Assembly: GCA_026707945.1 (NCBI GenBank)
Contig: JAPOVV010000115.1
Span: forward strand, 485,646-549,645
Reading direction: 5' to 3'
Origin: Gammaproteobacteria bacterium
Lineage (GTDB): Bacteria > Pseudomonadota > Gammaproteobacteria > Pseudomonadales > Azotimanducaceae
DNA length: 64,000 nucleotides
Position 1 is the first letter of the stretch, and the number at the start of each line of letters is the position of its first letter. The notes beneath the pieces were generated by a model. That model worked only from the letters and a program-made list of their open reading frames with translations, was not told where the DNA came from and searched no databases. The position numbers and the translations under genes were made by a program. Shown here piece after piece: positions 45,175 to 53,928 of the stretch.

Positions 45175-46095
45175 CTATGTCGTCCCGTACACGTTATCGA
45201 GTTCACCAGCTTGTACTCGGTACTCAACCCATTTTTTTGCGGTGCTCTGCAAATTCGGGTCATCAATTTCGCGACCGTACGCAATCTGTTCAAGGGCGTA
45301 ACACAAACCGTGCACCCGAATTTGTGCGAAGTCCTCAGGTTTGGGATCCATGTAGTAATGGTCAAGTGTCGCAGTTAGCGCGGGATCGCCGCCCCATGCC
45401 CAAATCCCGGCGAAGTCCACGAATCCATTGGCAGTCGCACTGTCTGCCCAGTCGATCAGTCCGGCTACGTTTGCACGATCGTTCATCAGGATATGTTCGA
45501 CCCCGAGGTCGTTGTGAGTTGTAACTTGATGACCTGTCCGTTCACGGAAGCGGTAATCAGCAAATGCGTGCTGAACGTGACGCTCGATATCTTCGTCAAG
45601 ATCTGGATGGACTCTTAGGACAATTTCGTCAAATCCTTCGGTCCACAGTTTTAGAGGGTCCACTGGAACGAGCGGCTGCGTCAAGGATTGTTGGTGTAGC
45701 TCTGTGAGTACCTCTCCCGTCGTCTTCCCAATAGAAGCAAGGTCACATGAATCACTACTGAAGTCAATTAAGGGGGAACCGGGCAGATAGGCGTATCCTG
45801 CGAATGGCTTGTGGAAATCGCTTGGTCGTTCAATCCAAAATTCGAATCGAGGCGTTCTAACTGACAGGTTCAACCGATTCAAGATTTTCTGTTCGTGGAC
45901 TAAGGTGTCGATATCGCTGTGGCGCTTCGGAAAGCGGAATACCCAGTGGTCATTGACAAGCCAGTTGTAGAAGTCCCAACCCTCACCGAGGAATTTGACT
46001 TCGCGAACTGCCAAATCAGTATTCTTCGAGACGATCGTGCCGACTTGAACGGAATCAAGTTCGTACTCTGCAGCCCACGGCGTTTGTCCAGTCAT
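45175..46095 (-). CDS. APH-fold phosphotransferase, second copy type
   Basis: The 306-residue protein has catalytic THNDLGVEHILMND (193-206, His194-Asn-Asp196) and the metal site GLIDWADSA with Asp215, then FVDFAGIWAW. The N-terminal nucleotide part includes VKFLGEGWDFYNWLV and HWVFRFPKR. It differs strongly from the kinase at 42942 and belongs to the branch resembling macrolide phosphotransferases and uncharacterised relatives. The role is unknown: small-molecule phosphorylation, possibly resistance, is a family possibility with no local support. It is separated by about 120 bases from the alcohol dehydrogenase on the same strand and is divergent from the enoyl-CoA hydratase. Confidence 0.8.
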   Translation of the reverse strand: MTGQTPWAAEYELDSVQVGTIVSKNTDLAVREVKFLGEGWDFYNWLVNDHWVFRFPKRHSDIDTLVHEQKILNRLNLSVRTPRFEFWIERPSDFHKPFAGYAYLPGSPLIDFSSDSCDLASIGKTTGEVLTELHQQSLTQPLVPVDPLKLWTEGFDEIVLRVHPDLDEDIERHVQHAFADYRFRERTGHQVTTHNDLGVEHILMNDRANVAGLIDWADSATANGFVDFAGIWAWGGDPALTATLDHYYMDPKPEDFAQIRVHGLCYALEQIAYGREIDDPNLQSTAKKWVEYRVQAGELDNVYGTT

Positions 46096-46236
46096 TGTTG
46101 ACGATGCAAGGGCGGAAATGAACGCAGTTTAGTCATTTTCAATTGATTCGTGCCACAATGATTTTGGGTTGCGAAAGGCGCATCGTCTTGTGGATAATCG
46201 AATATTCTGCGATTTACCCGATTAGGAACGATTACA

Positions 46237-47031
46237 GTGGAATACAACCGCGTCAATCTGGATGTAGATGAAAGTGTCGCGACGTTAACTTTCAACGATC
46301 CAGAGGTATTGAACGCGATAGGACCAGCGATGCTCTCGGGAATCCACGAGGCGTTGGGCTACATCCAGTCACCGAAAAACCAAGTGCGATGTCTGCTTAT
46401 TACCGGTGCGGGAAGAGGATTCTGCTCAGGCGCAAACTTAGCCGGTGACGGTAGTAATAGCGGTGAAAACGACGCTAATGTTGGTTCATCACTCAGGTCT
46501 GGTTACCACCCATTATTGCTGTCTTTACGTGACTTGGATATTCCCATCGTGACCGCCGTCAATGGTGCAGCTGCAGGCGTTGGCATGAGTTTCGCATTGA
46601 TTGGCGATATCGTCTGCGCTTCGCAGAAGGCGTTCTTTTTGCAGGCGTTTGCCAATATCGGTTTGGTACCGGATGGTGGATCAACATTCATGCTGCCACG
46701 TCTTATCGGATGGTCAAGAGCCGTTGAGTTGTCATTGCTCGCAGAACGACTATCGGCCGAAAAAGCACTAGAGTGGGGATTAATCAATCGCGTGTACGAC
46801 GACAACGAGTCCTTGATGGCTGGTGCTGGAGAGATTGCTCGAAAACTCGCCGCTGGACCCAAATCTCTCGGCATGATTCGTAAGATGTATTGGGATACGT
46901 GGCACAACGCTTATGAACAGCAGTTAGACCTTGAAGCGCGTATGCAAGCAAGTGCTGGCGCAACCATGGATTCGGCAGAAGGGCGCGCTGCGTTTCTCGA
47001 AAAACGACAACCAGATTTCAAGGGCGAGTGA
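46237..47031 (+). CDS. Enoyl-CoA hydratase/isomerase
   Basis: The 264-residue crotonase-fold protein has the CoA-binding and oxyanion block ITGAGRGFCSGANLAGDG, the second loop VNGAAAGVGMSFALIGDI, and ANIGLVPDGGSTFMLPRLIG. Position of acidic residues fits a PaaG/EchA-like isomerase or hydratase; the Asp in VPDGGS is retained. The start is GTG at 46237 with ACGATTACA upstream. Its stop overlaps the GTG start of the SDR, so the two form a coupled pair for hydration and dehydrogenation of an acyl-CoA. Confidence 0.88.
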   Translation: MEYNRVNLDVDESVATLTFNDPEVLNAIGPAMLSGIHEALGYIQSPKNQVRCLLITGAGRGFCSGANLAGDGSNSGENDANVGSSLRSGYHPLLLSLRDLDIPIVTAVNGAAAGVGMSFALIGDIVCASQKAFFLQAFANIGLVPDGGSTFMLPRLIGWSRAVELSLLAERLSAEKALEWGLINRVYDDNESLMAGAGEIARKLAAGPKSLGMIRKMYWDTWHNAYEQQLDLEARMQASAGATMDSAEGRAAFLEKRQPDFKGE

Positions 47032-47804
47032 AGATTGATCTTAGCGACCGTGTCGCTTTAGTTTCGGGTGGTGGTCGAGGAATCGGCAAGGCGATATCGA
47101 CCACACTTGCGTCATACGGCGCAGCGGTAGTCGTAAATTACCGCGTCGATGCGCCTGCCGCGGACACCACGGTCAACGACATACGCAATGCGGGTGGTAG
47201 CGCCGTCGCGATTCAAGCCGATGTGTCGAGTTTCGAGGAAGCCTCCGACCTAATAAGGCAAGCCGAGGAGATGTTCTCGGCGATTGGTATCTTGGTAAAC
47301 AATGCGGGCATGCCTAGTCGTGGTTTATCAGTTGCGGACACAGATCCTCGAGAGTTGCAAAGGGTCATGAACACCCACGCGAACGGTGCTCATTACTTAA
47401 GTAAGTTGGTGATTCCCAAAATGCGGGAATTGCCTCGTGGCGATATCGTGATGATTTCAAGCGCGGCGACAAAGAGCTTCTCAGCAAAAGGCGCTCCATA
47501 CAACATGTCCAAAGCGGCGCTCGAAGCTCTGGCTTCAACCTTATATAAAGAAGAGCGCGAAAACGGTATTCGTGTCAACACGGTTGCACCTGGATTGGTC
47601 GAAACCGAGATGGGTCGCCGCTTCGTTCGTGCGAGCACCGGTATCGTGAATATGCGTGATCTTGATGGTCGAATGCCGTTTGGACATGTGTGTCAGCCTC
47701 AAGATATCGCCGACTTGGTTGCATTCCTCGTTTCTGATGCGAACGTTTACATCACGGGTGAAAGAATCTATTGCGACGGCGGTGGCGAGATTAGCACCTA
47801 CTAA
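47028..47804 (+). CDS. FabG-like short-chain dehydrogenase/reductase
   Basis: The 258-residue SDR shows GGGRGIG (14-20), NNAG (91-94), Ser145 and Tyr158-xxx-Lys162, and the C-terminal YITGERIYCDGGGEI typical of FabG-like enzymes. The basic position after the second strand (NYRV) suggests NADP(H). It overlaps the enoyl-CoA hydratase by 4 bases (GTGA) and probably acts on the 3-hydroxyacyl-CoA or related product. The Lhr helicase gene starts 55 bases downstream. Confidence 0.9.
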   Translation: MKIDLSDRVALVSGGGRGIGKAISTTLASYGAAVVVNYRVDAPAADTTVNDIRNAGGSAVAIQADVSSFEEASDLIRQAEEMFSAIGILVNNAGMPSRGLSVADTDPRELQRVMNTHANGAHYLSKLVIPKMRELPRGDIVMISSAATKSFSAKGAPYNMSKAALEALASTLYKEERENGIRVNTVAPGLVETEMGRRFVRASTGIVNMRDLDGRMPFGHVCQPQDIADLVAFLVSDANVYITGERIYCDGGGEISTY

Positions 47805-47858
47805 TCTATAGCGCGGTCCGCAAAGCGTTCGTTGCTCCATTAATCGTCGAACACCCCT

Positions 47859-50800
47859 ATGCCACAGAACGCTCTAAGCGATTTTCACCCGCAATTGCGC
47901 GATTGGTTTCGCGATTCATTTGAAACCCCTACTGAGGTTCAGGAGTCAAGCTGGCCGCGCATACGCAGCGGCGAACACCTTTTAATCACGGCTCCGACCG
48001 GTAGCGGGAAAACACTCACCGCCTTCTTCTCCGCGATCAACGCGTTCATAACAGGTGATCTGCCGCTAGGGCGAACTTCGGTGCTCTATGTCTCTCCGTT
48101 AAAAGCGCTCAACAACGACATCCAGCGCAACTTACAGGGACCACTTGCTGAACTGCGTCGTCGCTATGAGGAAGCTGGTGCGGACTGGCCTGACATTCGG
48201 ACAGCGGTTCGGAGTGGTGACACGCCTCAGAACGAACGCCAACGGATGCTACGCACCCGACCAGAGATTCTGATCACGACGCCTGAAAGCCTTGCCATAT
48301 TGCTTACCTCTGCCCGTTCGTCCCAAATGTTGGCGACTGTCAAAACCGTGATTTTGGATGAGATTCACGCGGTGCTTGACAGTAGGCGAGGTGCGCATCT
48401 GATGGTGTCGCTAGAACGATTGGTTGAGGTTGCCGGAGAATTCCAGCGCATTGCGTTGTCGGCGACCATCAATCCGTTGGAAAGTGTTGCTCGGTATGTT
48501 GGCGGACTAGGCGCAGATCGTAGGTCTCGCGTAGTCGGCATCGTACAGACCTCCATAGAGAAGAAAATCGACCTTCGTGTTCGCTTTCCCCCGTCGGTAC
48601 GCGATCTTGCTGAATCGGGTGAATCGGTCTGGCCGGCGATGATTGAGGAACTTAATCACCATCTCCAGAACAATGAGTCGACGCTGATTTTTTCTGATTC
48701 ACGTCGACAATGCGAACGAACGACCTACTTATTGAATGAACACGCTGAGGAGACAGTAGCGTACGCGCATCATGGGTCTCTATCACGCGAGATTCGCTCC
48801 GAGGTCGAATCACGCCTTAAAAACGGCGAACTCAGAGGTATCGTCGCTACGAGTTCGCTAGAACTTGGAATCGATATCGGCGAACTGGACGAAGTGCTGC
48901 TCCTAAAAGCGCCCGATTCGGTCGCGGCAGCGATGCAACGTATAGGTCGTGCAGGTCACAACGTCGGTGACGTCAGTCGAGCAACCTTCTATCCAATGTT
49001 TGCTAGGGATTTCCTGGACGTCGCCGTGATTGCGAAGGCCGTTGAGGAGGCAGATATTGAACCGGTTTCAATTCTCGAAGAACCGTTGGATCTCCTCGCA
49101 CAGACCCTCGTTTCCATGGTCGCGACAGATGATTGGCATGTTGACGACATTTTTGAAGTAATAACGCGTGCTGCACCTTATCGAAACCTCTCTCGGCGCC
49201 TCTTTGACCTTGTGGTCGAGATGCTTACAGGAAAATACGAGCGTACCCGACTCCGTGATCTTCGACCTCGCATCGCGCTAGATGAGGAGGTTCAAGAGCT
49301 GTCTATCCGCAAAGGTGCGCTGATGGCTCTTTATGCGAACGGTGGCACGATTCCGGATCGTGGTTACTACAAAATGAAGCACGCGGACACGAACGTAGTA
49401 ATCGGTGAGTTGGATGAGGAGTTCGTTTGGGAGTCGTCAGAAGGTGAGCAGTTCGCGTTTGGAACACAACAGTGGGTCGTCACCAACATAACGCATAACG
49501 ACGTCTATGTCCGACCTTCGAGTTCGAATGAAGCGCTCCCGCCGTTCTACAAGTCGGAGTTCATCAACCGAAGTTTTTATTTCTCTAACCAGGTTGCTGA
49601 GTTTTTAGAACAGGCTAATCACGCGCTCGAACGAAATCAAAAAAACTTGCTGATTTCTGATTTACGTAATCGCGGATTCGATGCGAATGCCGCTGAAGAG
49701 CTTGTTCGATATCTCTCAGAGCAGCGTGCAGCAACCGGATGTGATTTACCACATGCGAAACATATCGTAGCGGAGGTCATTGAAGCAGGCCCCGGTGGCT
49801 ATTCGTCGAGCGGCCATGCACATCAGCTGGTCCTGCATACGGGTTGGGGCGGCAAGGTGAATCGACCGATTGCGCTTTGCCTTGAAGCGGCTTGGGAAGA
49901 ACAGTTCGCGACGGCGCCGGATATCGTAGTTGATAACCAGGTTATCGCGATTCAGATGAAGCAAGACGTCAGTGTTGCGGAAATCATCAACATGCTGTCG
50001 CCTGACGATCTACTGCCGAAGATTCGACGTTCCCTGGAGAAATCTGGATTCTTCGGTGCACGCTTCCGCGAATGTGCTGGACGTGCATTGTTGCTTTCGA
50101 AACAACGATTCGATCGCCGAATGCCGCTGTGGTTGACGCGAATGCAAGCAAAGGACCTGCTCAATTCCGTTTCTGGCTTTGACGATTTTCCGATTCTGCT
50201 AGAGACTTGGCGATCGTGTTTTCGCGATGAGTTCGATATTGATGCAACCCGCAAAGTTTTGAGCGATCTCGAATCAGGCAAAATCGCGATCAGTGAATGC
50301 AAGACGGATTTGCCTAGTCCGTTCGCTGCAACACTCGCTCACGATCAGCTGAATCGATATGTGTACGCTGATGATCAACCAGTGGGTGGCGGTCGCACTT
50401 CCTCACTAAGTGATGAGCTCATCGCGCATGCGTTGCGCGATGCGGCATTGCGACCTGCTATCTCGCAATCGGTGATTGAACGATTCGAAGCGAAACTGCA
50501 AAGACGCGAATCCGGCTACGCACCGACGAGCGAAACTGAGCTAGTCGAGTGGGTAAAGGAGCGTGTGTGGATTCGGGAATCGGAGTGGTTTGAGGACATC
50601 CCGATTCCGGACGGAATCGAGCGCATCAATAGAGGCAGTTCTTTTTGGTTTGCGCATGCGAGTAGCGTACGGTTAGCCGAGTCAGATAGGATCACCGCCA
50701 TCGCGAACGCGATGCAGTTCTACGGACCTCATATACATGAGGAGTGGCTGCATCTTCTGCCACTTTCCGCAGTAGAGATCTCGAGTGCGATTGAGGATTT

Positions 50801-52118
50801 GATCTCGACCGAGTCTTTGGTTGCGGACGTTGCTGTTGAGGGTTGTGCCGAACTTTGCGTCTGCGACGCGCGAAACCTGTCGACCCTGCTCAGGTTCCAG
50901 CGGAGCTATAGTCGACCAACCGTTAAAGCACAACCCGTTCGACTGCTGCCGAATTTCCTCGCGACGTGGCATCAATTCGGTCGTGAGCGCACCGAGAGCA
51001 CGATGATTGACGTCTTGGAACGTATGCAAGGATTTGTAGCCCCTGTACGCGTATGGCTTGATGGACTTTGGCGGCCGCGGGTCGGCGCAAACGATGTAGG
51101 ACAGCTCTCATCAGTCTGTGAACGCTTTGGGGTGAACTGGCGCGGTCGCGGAAAGCAGCGGATCGCCTTGGGGATCGAAACAAATTTCGATGACGATACC
51201 AGCGAAAGTCGAAGCGATTCAATCATTGAGGAAACGTTCCGTGATCCAATTGGCAGTTACACCTATCTACAGTTACTACATGCCTCGAAACTGAATATTG
51301 AAGACTTCAACGAGCGATTTTGGGCTGCAGTTTGGGATGGCGCGATCACCAGCGATGCGCTCACCGCTCTTGCGCATGCAGATGAAACGGGCTATAGCGT
51401 GCAAGGCGCGATGGTCGCTCAAATTCAGCGATCTCGCGTCCGATTGCGGAGTCGAATGCGCTCTGAACGTCCGCTCGGGATGTGGCGACAAGTGGTTTTA
51501 CCGGTTCGGAACGACGACGAACTTGAACGACTTGAAGATGCGAAGGAGTGTGTCCGCACGTTGCTAGGAAGGTACGGCGTCCTGAGTCGTGAGCTGTGCA
51601 ATCGTGAAGGAAGACAGTATCGATGGTCACAACTGTTCAGAGCAATGCGCATGATGGAACTGTCCGGCGAGCTGGTATCCGGACTGTTTTTCGAAGAGTT
51701 TAGTGGACCACAATTTATGCAACCCAACGCTCTAGATACGTTTCTAAATCATGTTGACAGTCCAGCTGCGTTTTGGATTAACTCGTACGATCCAGTTTCA
51801 CCCTGCGGTCTTGGACTTAAATGGGACGAACTACCCACCCGCAATCTAGGCAATATGCTCGCGTTTAACGAAGGCGAGCTGGTCGTCACGAGTCGCGGCC
51901 ACGGCAAGCAACTGGATTTCCTTGTGCCCGTCGACGACGAGCGACTTGACGAAATATGTCGTACGATGCACGCCGCGGTCACAAATCGCGCTCGCATGAC
52001 GATCAGTGCCATTAATGACGGACGAGCCCTCGATAGTGAGTATTTACAGGTACTTGGTCGTCACATGCAGATTCGGCGAGGTGTGCAGGACGTTTACGTC
52101 GACGCGATGATTCGCTAG
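47859..52118 (+). CDS. lhr: Lhr-type large DEAD/DEAH helicase
   Basis: The 1419-residue protein is a superfamily 2 helicase of the Lhr class, implicated in DNA repair. Walker A is APTGSGKT (45-52), motif II is DEIH (167-170), motif III SATINP, and motif VI QRIGRAGHNVGD. The RecA-like pair is followed by the winged-helix and Lhr-core beta domain (about 400-860), then a long C-terminal region. Its length is between the roughly 900-residue Lhr-Core and the roughly 1500-residue full Lhr, so it is a full-length type. Reported Lhr enzymes translocate 3' to 5'. It is transcribed alone; the gene after it is convergent. Confidence 0.92.
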   Translation: MPQNALSDFHPQLRDWFRDSFETPTEVQESSWPRIRSGEHLLITAPTGSGKTLTAFFSAINAFITGDLPLGRTSVLYVSPLKALNNDIQRNLQGPLAELRRRYEEAGADWPDIRTAVRSGDTPQNERQRMLRTRPEILITTPESLAILLTSARSSQMLATVKTVILDEIHAVLDSRRGAHLMVSLERLVEVAGEFQRIALSATINPLESVARYVGGLGADRRSRVVGIVQTSIEKKIDLRVRFPPSVRDLAESGESVWPAMIEELNHHLQNNESTLIFSDSRRQCERTTYLLNEHAEETVAYAHHGSLSREIRSEVESRLKNGELRGIVATSSLELGIDIGELDEVLLLKAPDSVAAAMQRIGRAGHNVGDVSRATFYPMFARDFLDVAVIAKAVEEADIEPVSILEEPLDLLAQTLVSMVATDDWHVDDIFEVITRAAPYRNLSRRLFDLVVEMLTGKYERTRLRDLRPRIALDEEVQELSIRKGALMALYANGGTIPDRGYYKMKHADTNVVIGELDEEFVWESSEGEQFAFGTQQWVVTNITHNDVYVRPSSSNEALPPFYKSEFINRSFYFSNQVAEFLEQANHALERNQKNLLISDLRNRGFDANAAEELVRYLSEQRAATGCDLPHAKHIVAEVIEAGPGGYSSSGHAHQLVLHTGWGGKVNRPIALCLEAAWEEQFATAPDIVVDNQVIAIQMKQDVSVAEIINMLSPDDLLPKIRRSLEKSGFFGARFRECAGRALLLSKQRFDRRMPLWLTRMQAKDLLNSVSGFDDFPILLETWRSCFRDEFDIDATRKVLSDLESGKIAISECKTDLPSPFAATLAHDQLNRYVYADDQPVGGGRTSSLSDELIAHALRDAALRPAISQSVIERFEAKLQRRESGYAPTSETELVEWVKERVWIRESEWFEDIPIPDGIERINRGSSFWFAHASSVRLAESDRITAIANAMQFYGPHIHEEWLHLLPLSAVEISSAIEDLISTESLVADVAVEGCAELCVCDARNLSTLLRFQRSYSRPTVKAQPVRLLPNFLATWHQFGRERTESTMIDVLERMQGFVAPVRVWLDGLWRPRVGANDVGQLSSVCERFGVNWRGRGKQRIALGIETNFDDDTSESRSDSIIEETFRDPIGSYTYLQLLHASKLNIEDFNERFWAAVWDGAITSDALTALAHADETGYSVQGAMVAQIQRSRVRLRSRMRSERPLGMWRQVVLPVRNDDELERLEDAKECVRTLLGRYGVLSRELCNREGRQYRWSQLFRAMRMMELSGELVSGLFFEEFSGPQFMQPNALDTFLNHVDSPAAFWINSYDPVSPCGLGLKWDELPTRNLGNMLAFNEGELVVTSRGHGKQLDFLVPVDDERLDEICRTMHAAVTNRARMTISAINDGRALDSEYLQVLGRHMQIRRGVQDVYVDAMIR

Positions 52119-52190
52119 TCGCGGTCCGCTATCAATACGAAAACTGCGTGCGATTTATCTCGACATCTGAGACGCGAGACGCGGTTCTAT

Positions 52191-52439
52191 TTAAAGCGCG
52201 ATCAAGTACACCGTAAATACGCCGATTGCAATCCCTGATAACGTCGCGAGGAGTCGCAATGCAGCTTGTGCGGTCGCGAAAGACCATCGAGGCTTGCCTT
52301 CATCGTTTTTGGCACTTAGATGACGTGCAAGTAGGCGTAGGCCGATCATGTTGACGCTCGCCCAGACGACGATTCCGACGACCAAGGCGATGAGAACGTC
52401 AATAGTGTCGATTCGATTTGCTAGCTCGGCGAAATCCAT
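52191..52439 (-). CDS. Small two-helix membrane protein
   Basis: The 82-residue protein has two hydrophobic segments (about 13-36 and 60-81) joined by a charged loop (LLARHLSAKNDEGKPRW). I do not recognise the family. The ATG at 52439 has no strong ribosome site, but codon pattern and the clean two-helix topology support a real gene. It follows the tandem winged-helix gene on the same strand, about 40 bases after its stop, so they may be cotranscribed. Confidence 0.6.
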   Translation of the reverse strand: MDFAELANRIDTIDVLIALVVGIVVWASVNMIGLRLLARHLSAKNDEGKPRWSFATAQAALRLLATLSGIAIGVFTVYLIAL

Positions 52440-52481
52440 GTTGTGTGCACGTTGGTGGCGAACGATATAGGCAGATATGCG

Positions 52482-53840
52482 CTACCGCTTGAGTAGGAAT
52501 GGCCGAGACCACGGCAACATCCAGATGGTCGTATTCGGATAGTCGGGTAAATCGTCTGAAAACGCACTGTCAAGTATTTCGAGTGATTTCCGAAGATCGG
52601 TGACGATTACCCTGCCATAACGCCGCTGCCATTGCGACTCGATGCTGGAGACCTGAAATGCGTAAGCGTCACGCGACAGTCTAGTTTTCTGTGTCGGATA
52701 TACCATCCTTTCGCCGTCACTTGGTTTGCCGGGATCAATCGCGATGTACAGATGACGTTCATGCAGCGACTTCCCGTTTCCAGTAATCGGCTGAAATTGT
52801 CGTGCGCATTTCAAACTCATACCTTCATCCGGAAGATGCTGGAAAAACAGCGCGGTTAGTCCTAGTCTGCCAAGTCGTTTGGCCTCGTAATCGATGACGA
52901 ATTGCGTCAACGTCTGGCTGAGTAACGCGGGTAACGAAAGTGGCCGACGTTGCTTAGTTGTCTGGCGTTCTACCACCGGCCACTCAGCACCGCGACTAGG
53001 GACCCTAGGTGGTCCTTCTTCGGCTGGAAGATATGTCCCGCCAGTGAGCGCCTCATCGGCCGGTCCGTAACCGGTGATGTAGTTTGGCAATTCAAGCTCG
53101 AAATCGTTTACAAGCGTTTGCAGACTGGACTTCAGATTTTCGTACGCACTTTCGTAGCGTTCCGACCAAAGCGATTCGACTCGTTTTAAACAACTATTTC
53201 CGCGGTTTCGTATGGCATCGCCTTCCTTAGTCAGCGCTATCATGGGTTTTCGCCCGCTTGAAGTCTTCTCATGTTTCAACCAGCCGAGGTCTACGCAATG
53301 GCGTACGACAACGCGAGCGGTCCTCGTTGCAAGGACGGCGCGTCGCTCAAATTCCTTTTGCGTGACTCCCCGTCTCGGCACCGCCTGGAGTACGTTGGAT
53401 AACACCTCAAGGCTCGGTACACCGTGTCGAGAGACGGCACTCTCGTATTCACATGTGAATTGGCTTAATGCATGTGTCAGGAGTACGGAGAGTGGGGTCT
53501 TCTCGTGTCGCGCTAATGGAGGCGGCTTGTCCATCAGCAAAGTAGACGCATAGGCTAGGAATCTGCCGAAATTTTTTGCTTGTTCCCTGTTGCATCGGTA
53601 ACAGACGCTGGCAGGCCGCCCGTCAGAAGGTTCGCACGTTTTCGCGCCGACACGCTTCGCTATGAAGTCAACAATCAGTGCATCGACGTGATCGAATAGC
53701 GTCTGATTGAATTTGAACGCTAACTCGAAGGAACGGCCACGAGTGATGAGACGGCTGCGCCGACGCTTCTTCGCGGAGCAGGGATAGAGAACGAGCGTCT
53801 CGTTTAACCGGTCAATCCATGCAGAAGATCTGCTCGACAC
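52482..53840 (-). CDS. Protein with two tandem MarR-like winged-helix units, unknown function
   Basis: The 452-residue frame contains two copies of one unit. Copy 1 (about 115-258) starts TPLSVLLTHALSQFTCEYE and ends LWSERYESAYENLKSSL ... LPNYITGYG; copy 2 (about 299-440) starts RPLSLPALLSQTLTQFVIDYE and ends QWQRRYGRVIVTDLRKSL ... LPDYPNTTIW. Copy 1 keeps a MarR-style recognition and wing region (HCVDLGWLKHE ... RKPMIALTKEGDAI); copy 2 is eroded there. Residues 1-102 carry CYRC and basic stretches and may be mistranslated upstream sequence, since Met103 (53534) is an alternative start. A one-chain pseudo-dimer regulator is the likely reading. Confidence 0.7.
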   Translation of the reverse strand: MSSRSSAWIDRLNETLVLYPCSAKKRRRSRLITRGRSFELAFKFNQTLFDHVDALIVDFIAKRVGAKTCEPSDGRPASVCYRCNREQAKNFGRFLAYASTLLMDKPPPLARHEKTPLSVLLTHALSQFTCEYESAVSRHGVPSLEVLSNVLQAVPRRGVTQKEFERRAVLATRTARVVVRHCVDLGWLKHEKTSSGRKPMIALTKEGDAIRNRGNSCLKRVESLWSERYESAYENLKSSLQTLVNDFELELPNYITGYGPADEALTGGTYLPAEEGPPRVPSRGAEWPVVERQTTKQRRPLSLPALLSQTLTQFVIDYEAKRLGRLGLTALFFQHLPDEGMSLKCARQFQPITGNGKSLHERHLYIAIDPGKPSDGERMVYPTQKTRLSRDAYAFQVSSIESQWQRRYGRVIVTDLRKSLEILDSAFSDDLPDYPNTTIWMLPWSRPFLLKR

Positions 53841-53928
53841 CGCGACGAACCTATGCGCGCTTCAGTTGTGGACTGACCAGACCCCAGGCGAGAGTCACCT
53901 CGTCGTGATCAGGACAGATCCCGTATCG

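Noticed and set aside
42942..46095. Aminoglycoside or macrolide resistance genes
   Set aside because: Both kinase-fold genes share only general APH motifs. One matches ACAD10/11-type domains and neither lies with resistance or mobile genes, so a resistance call is not justified.
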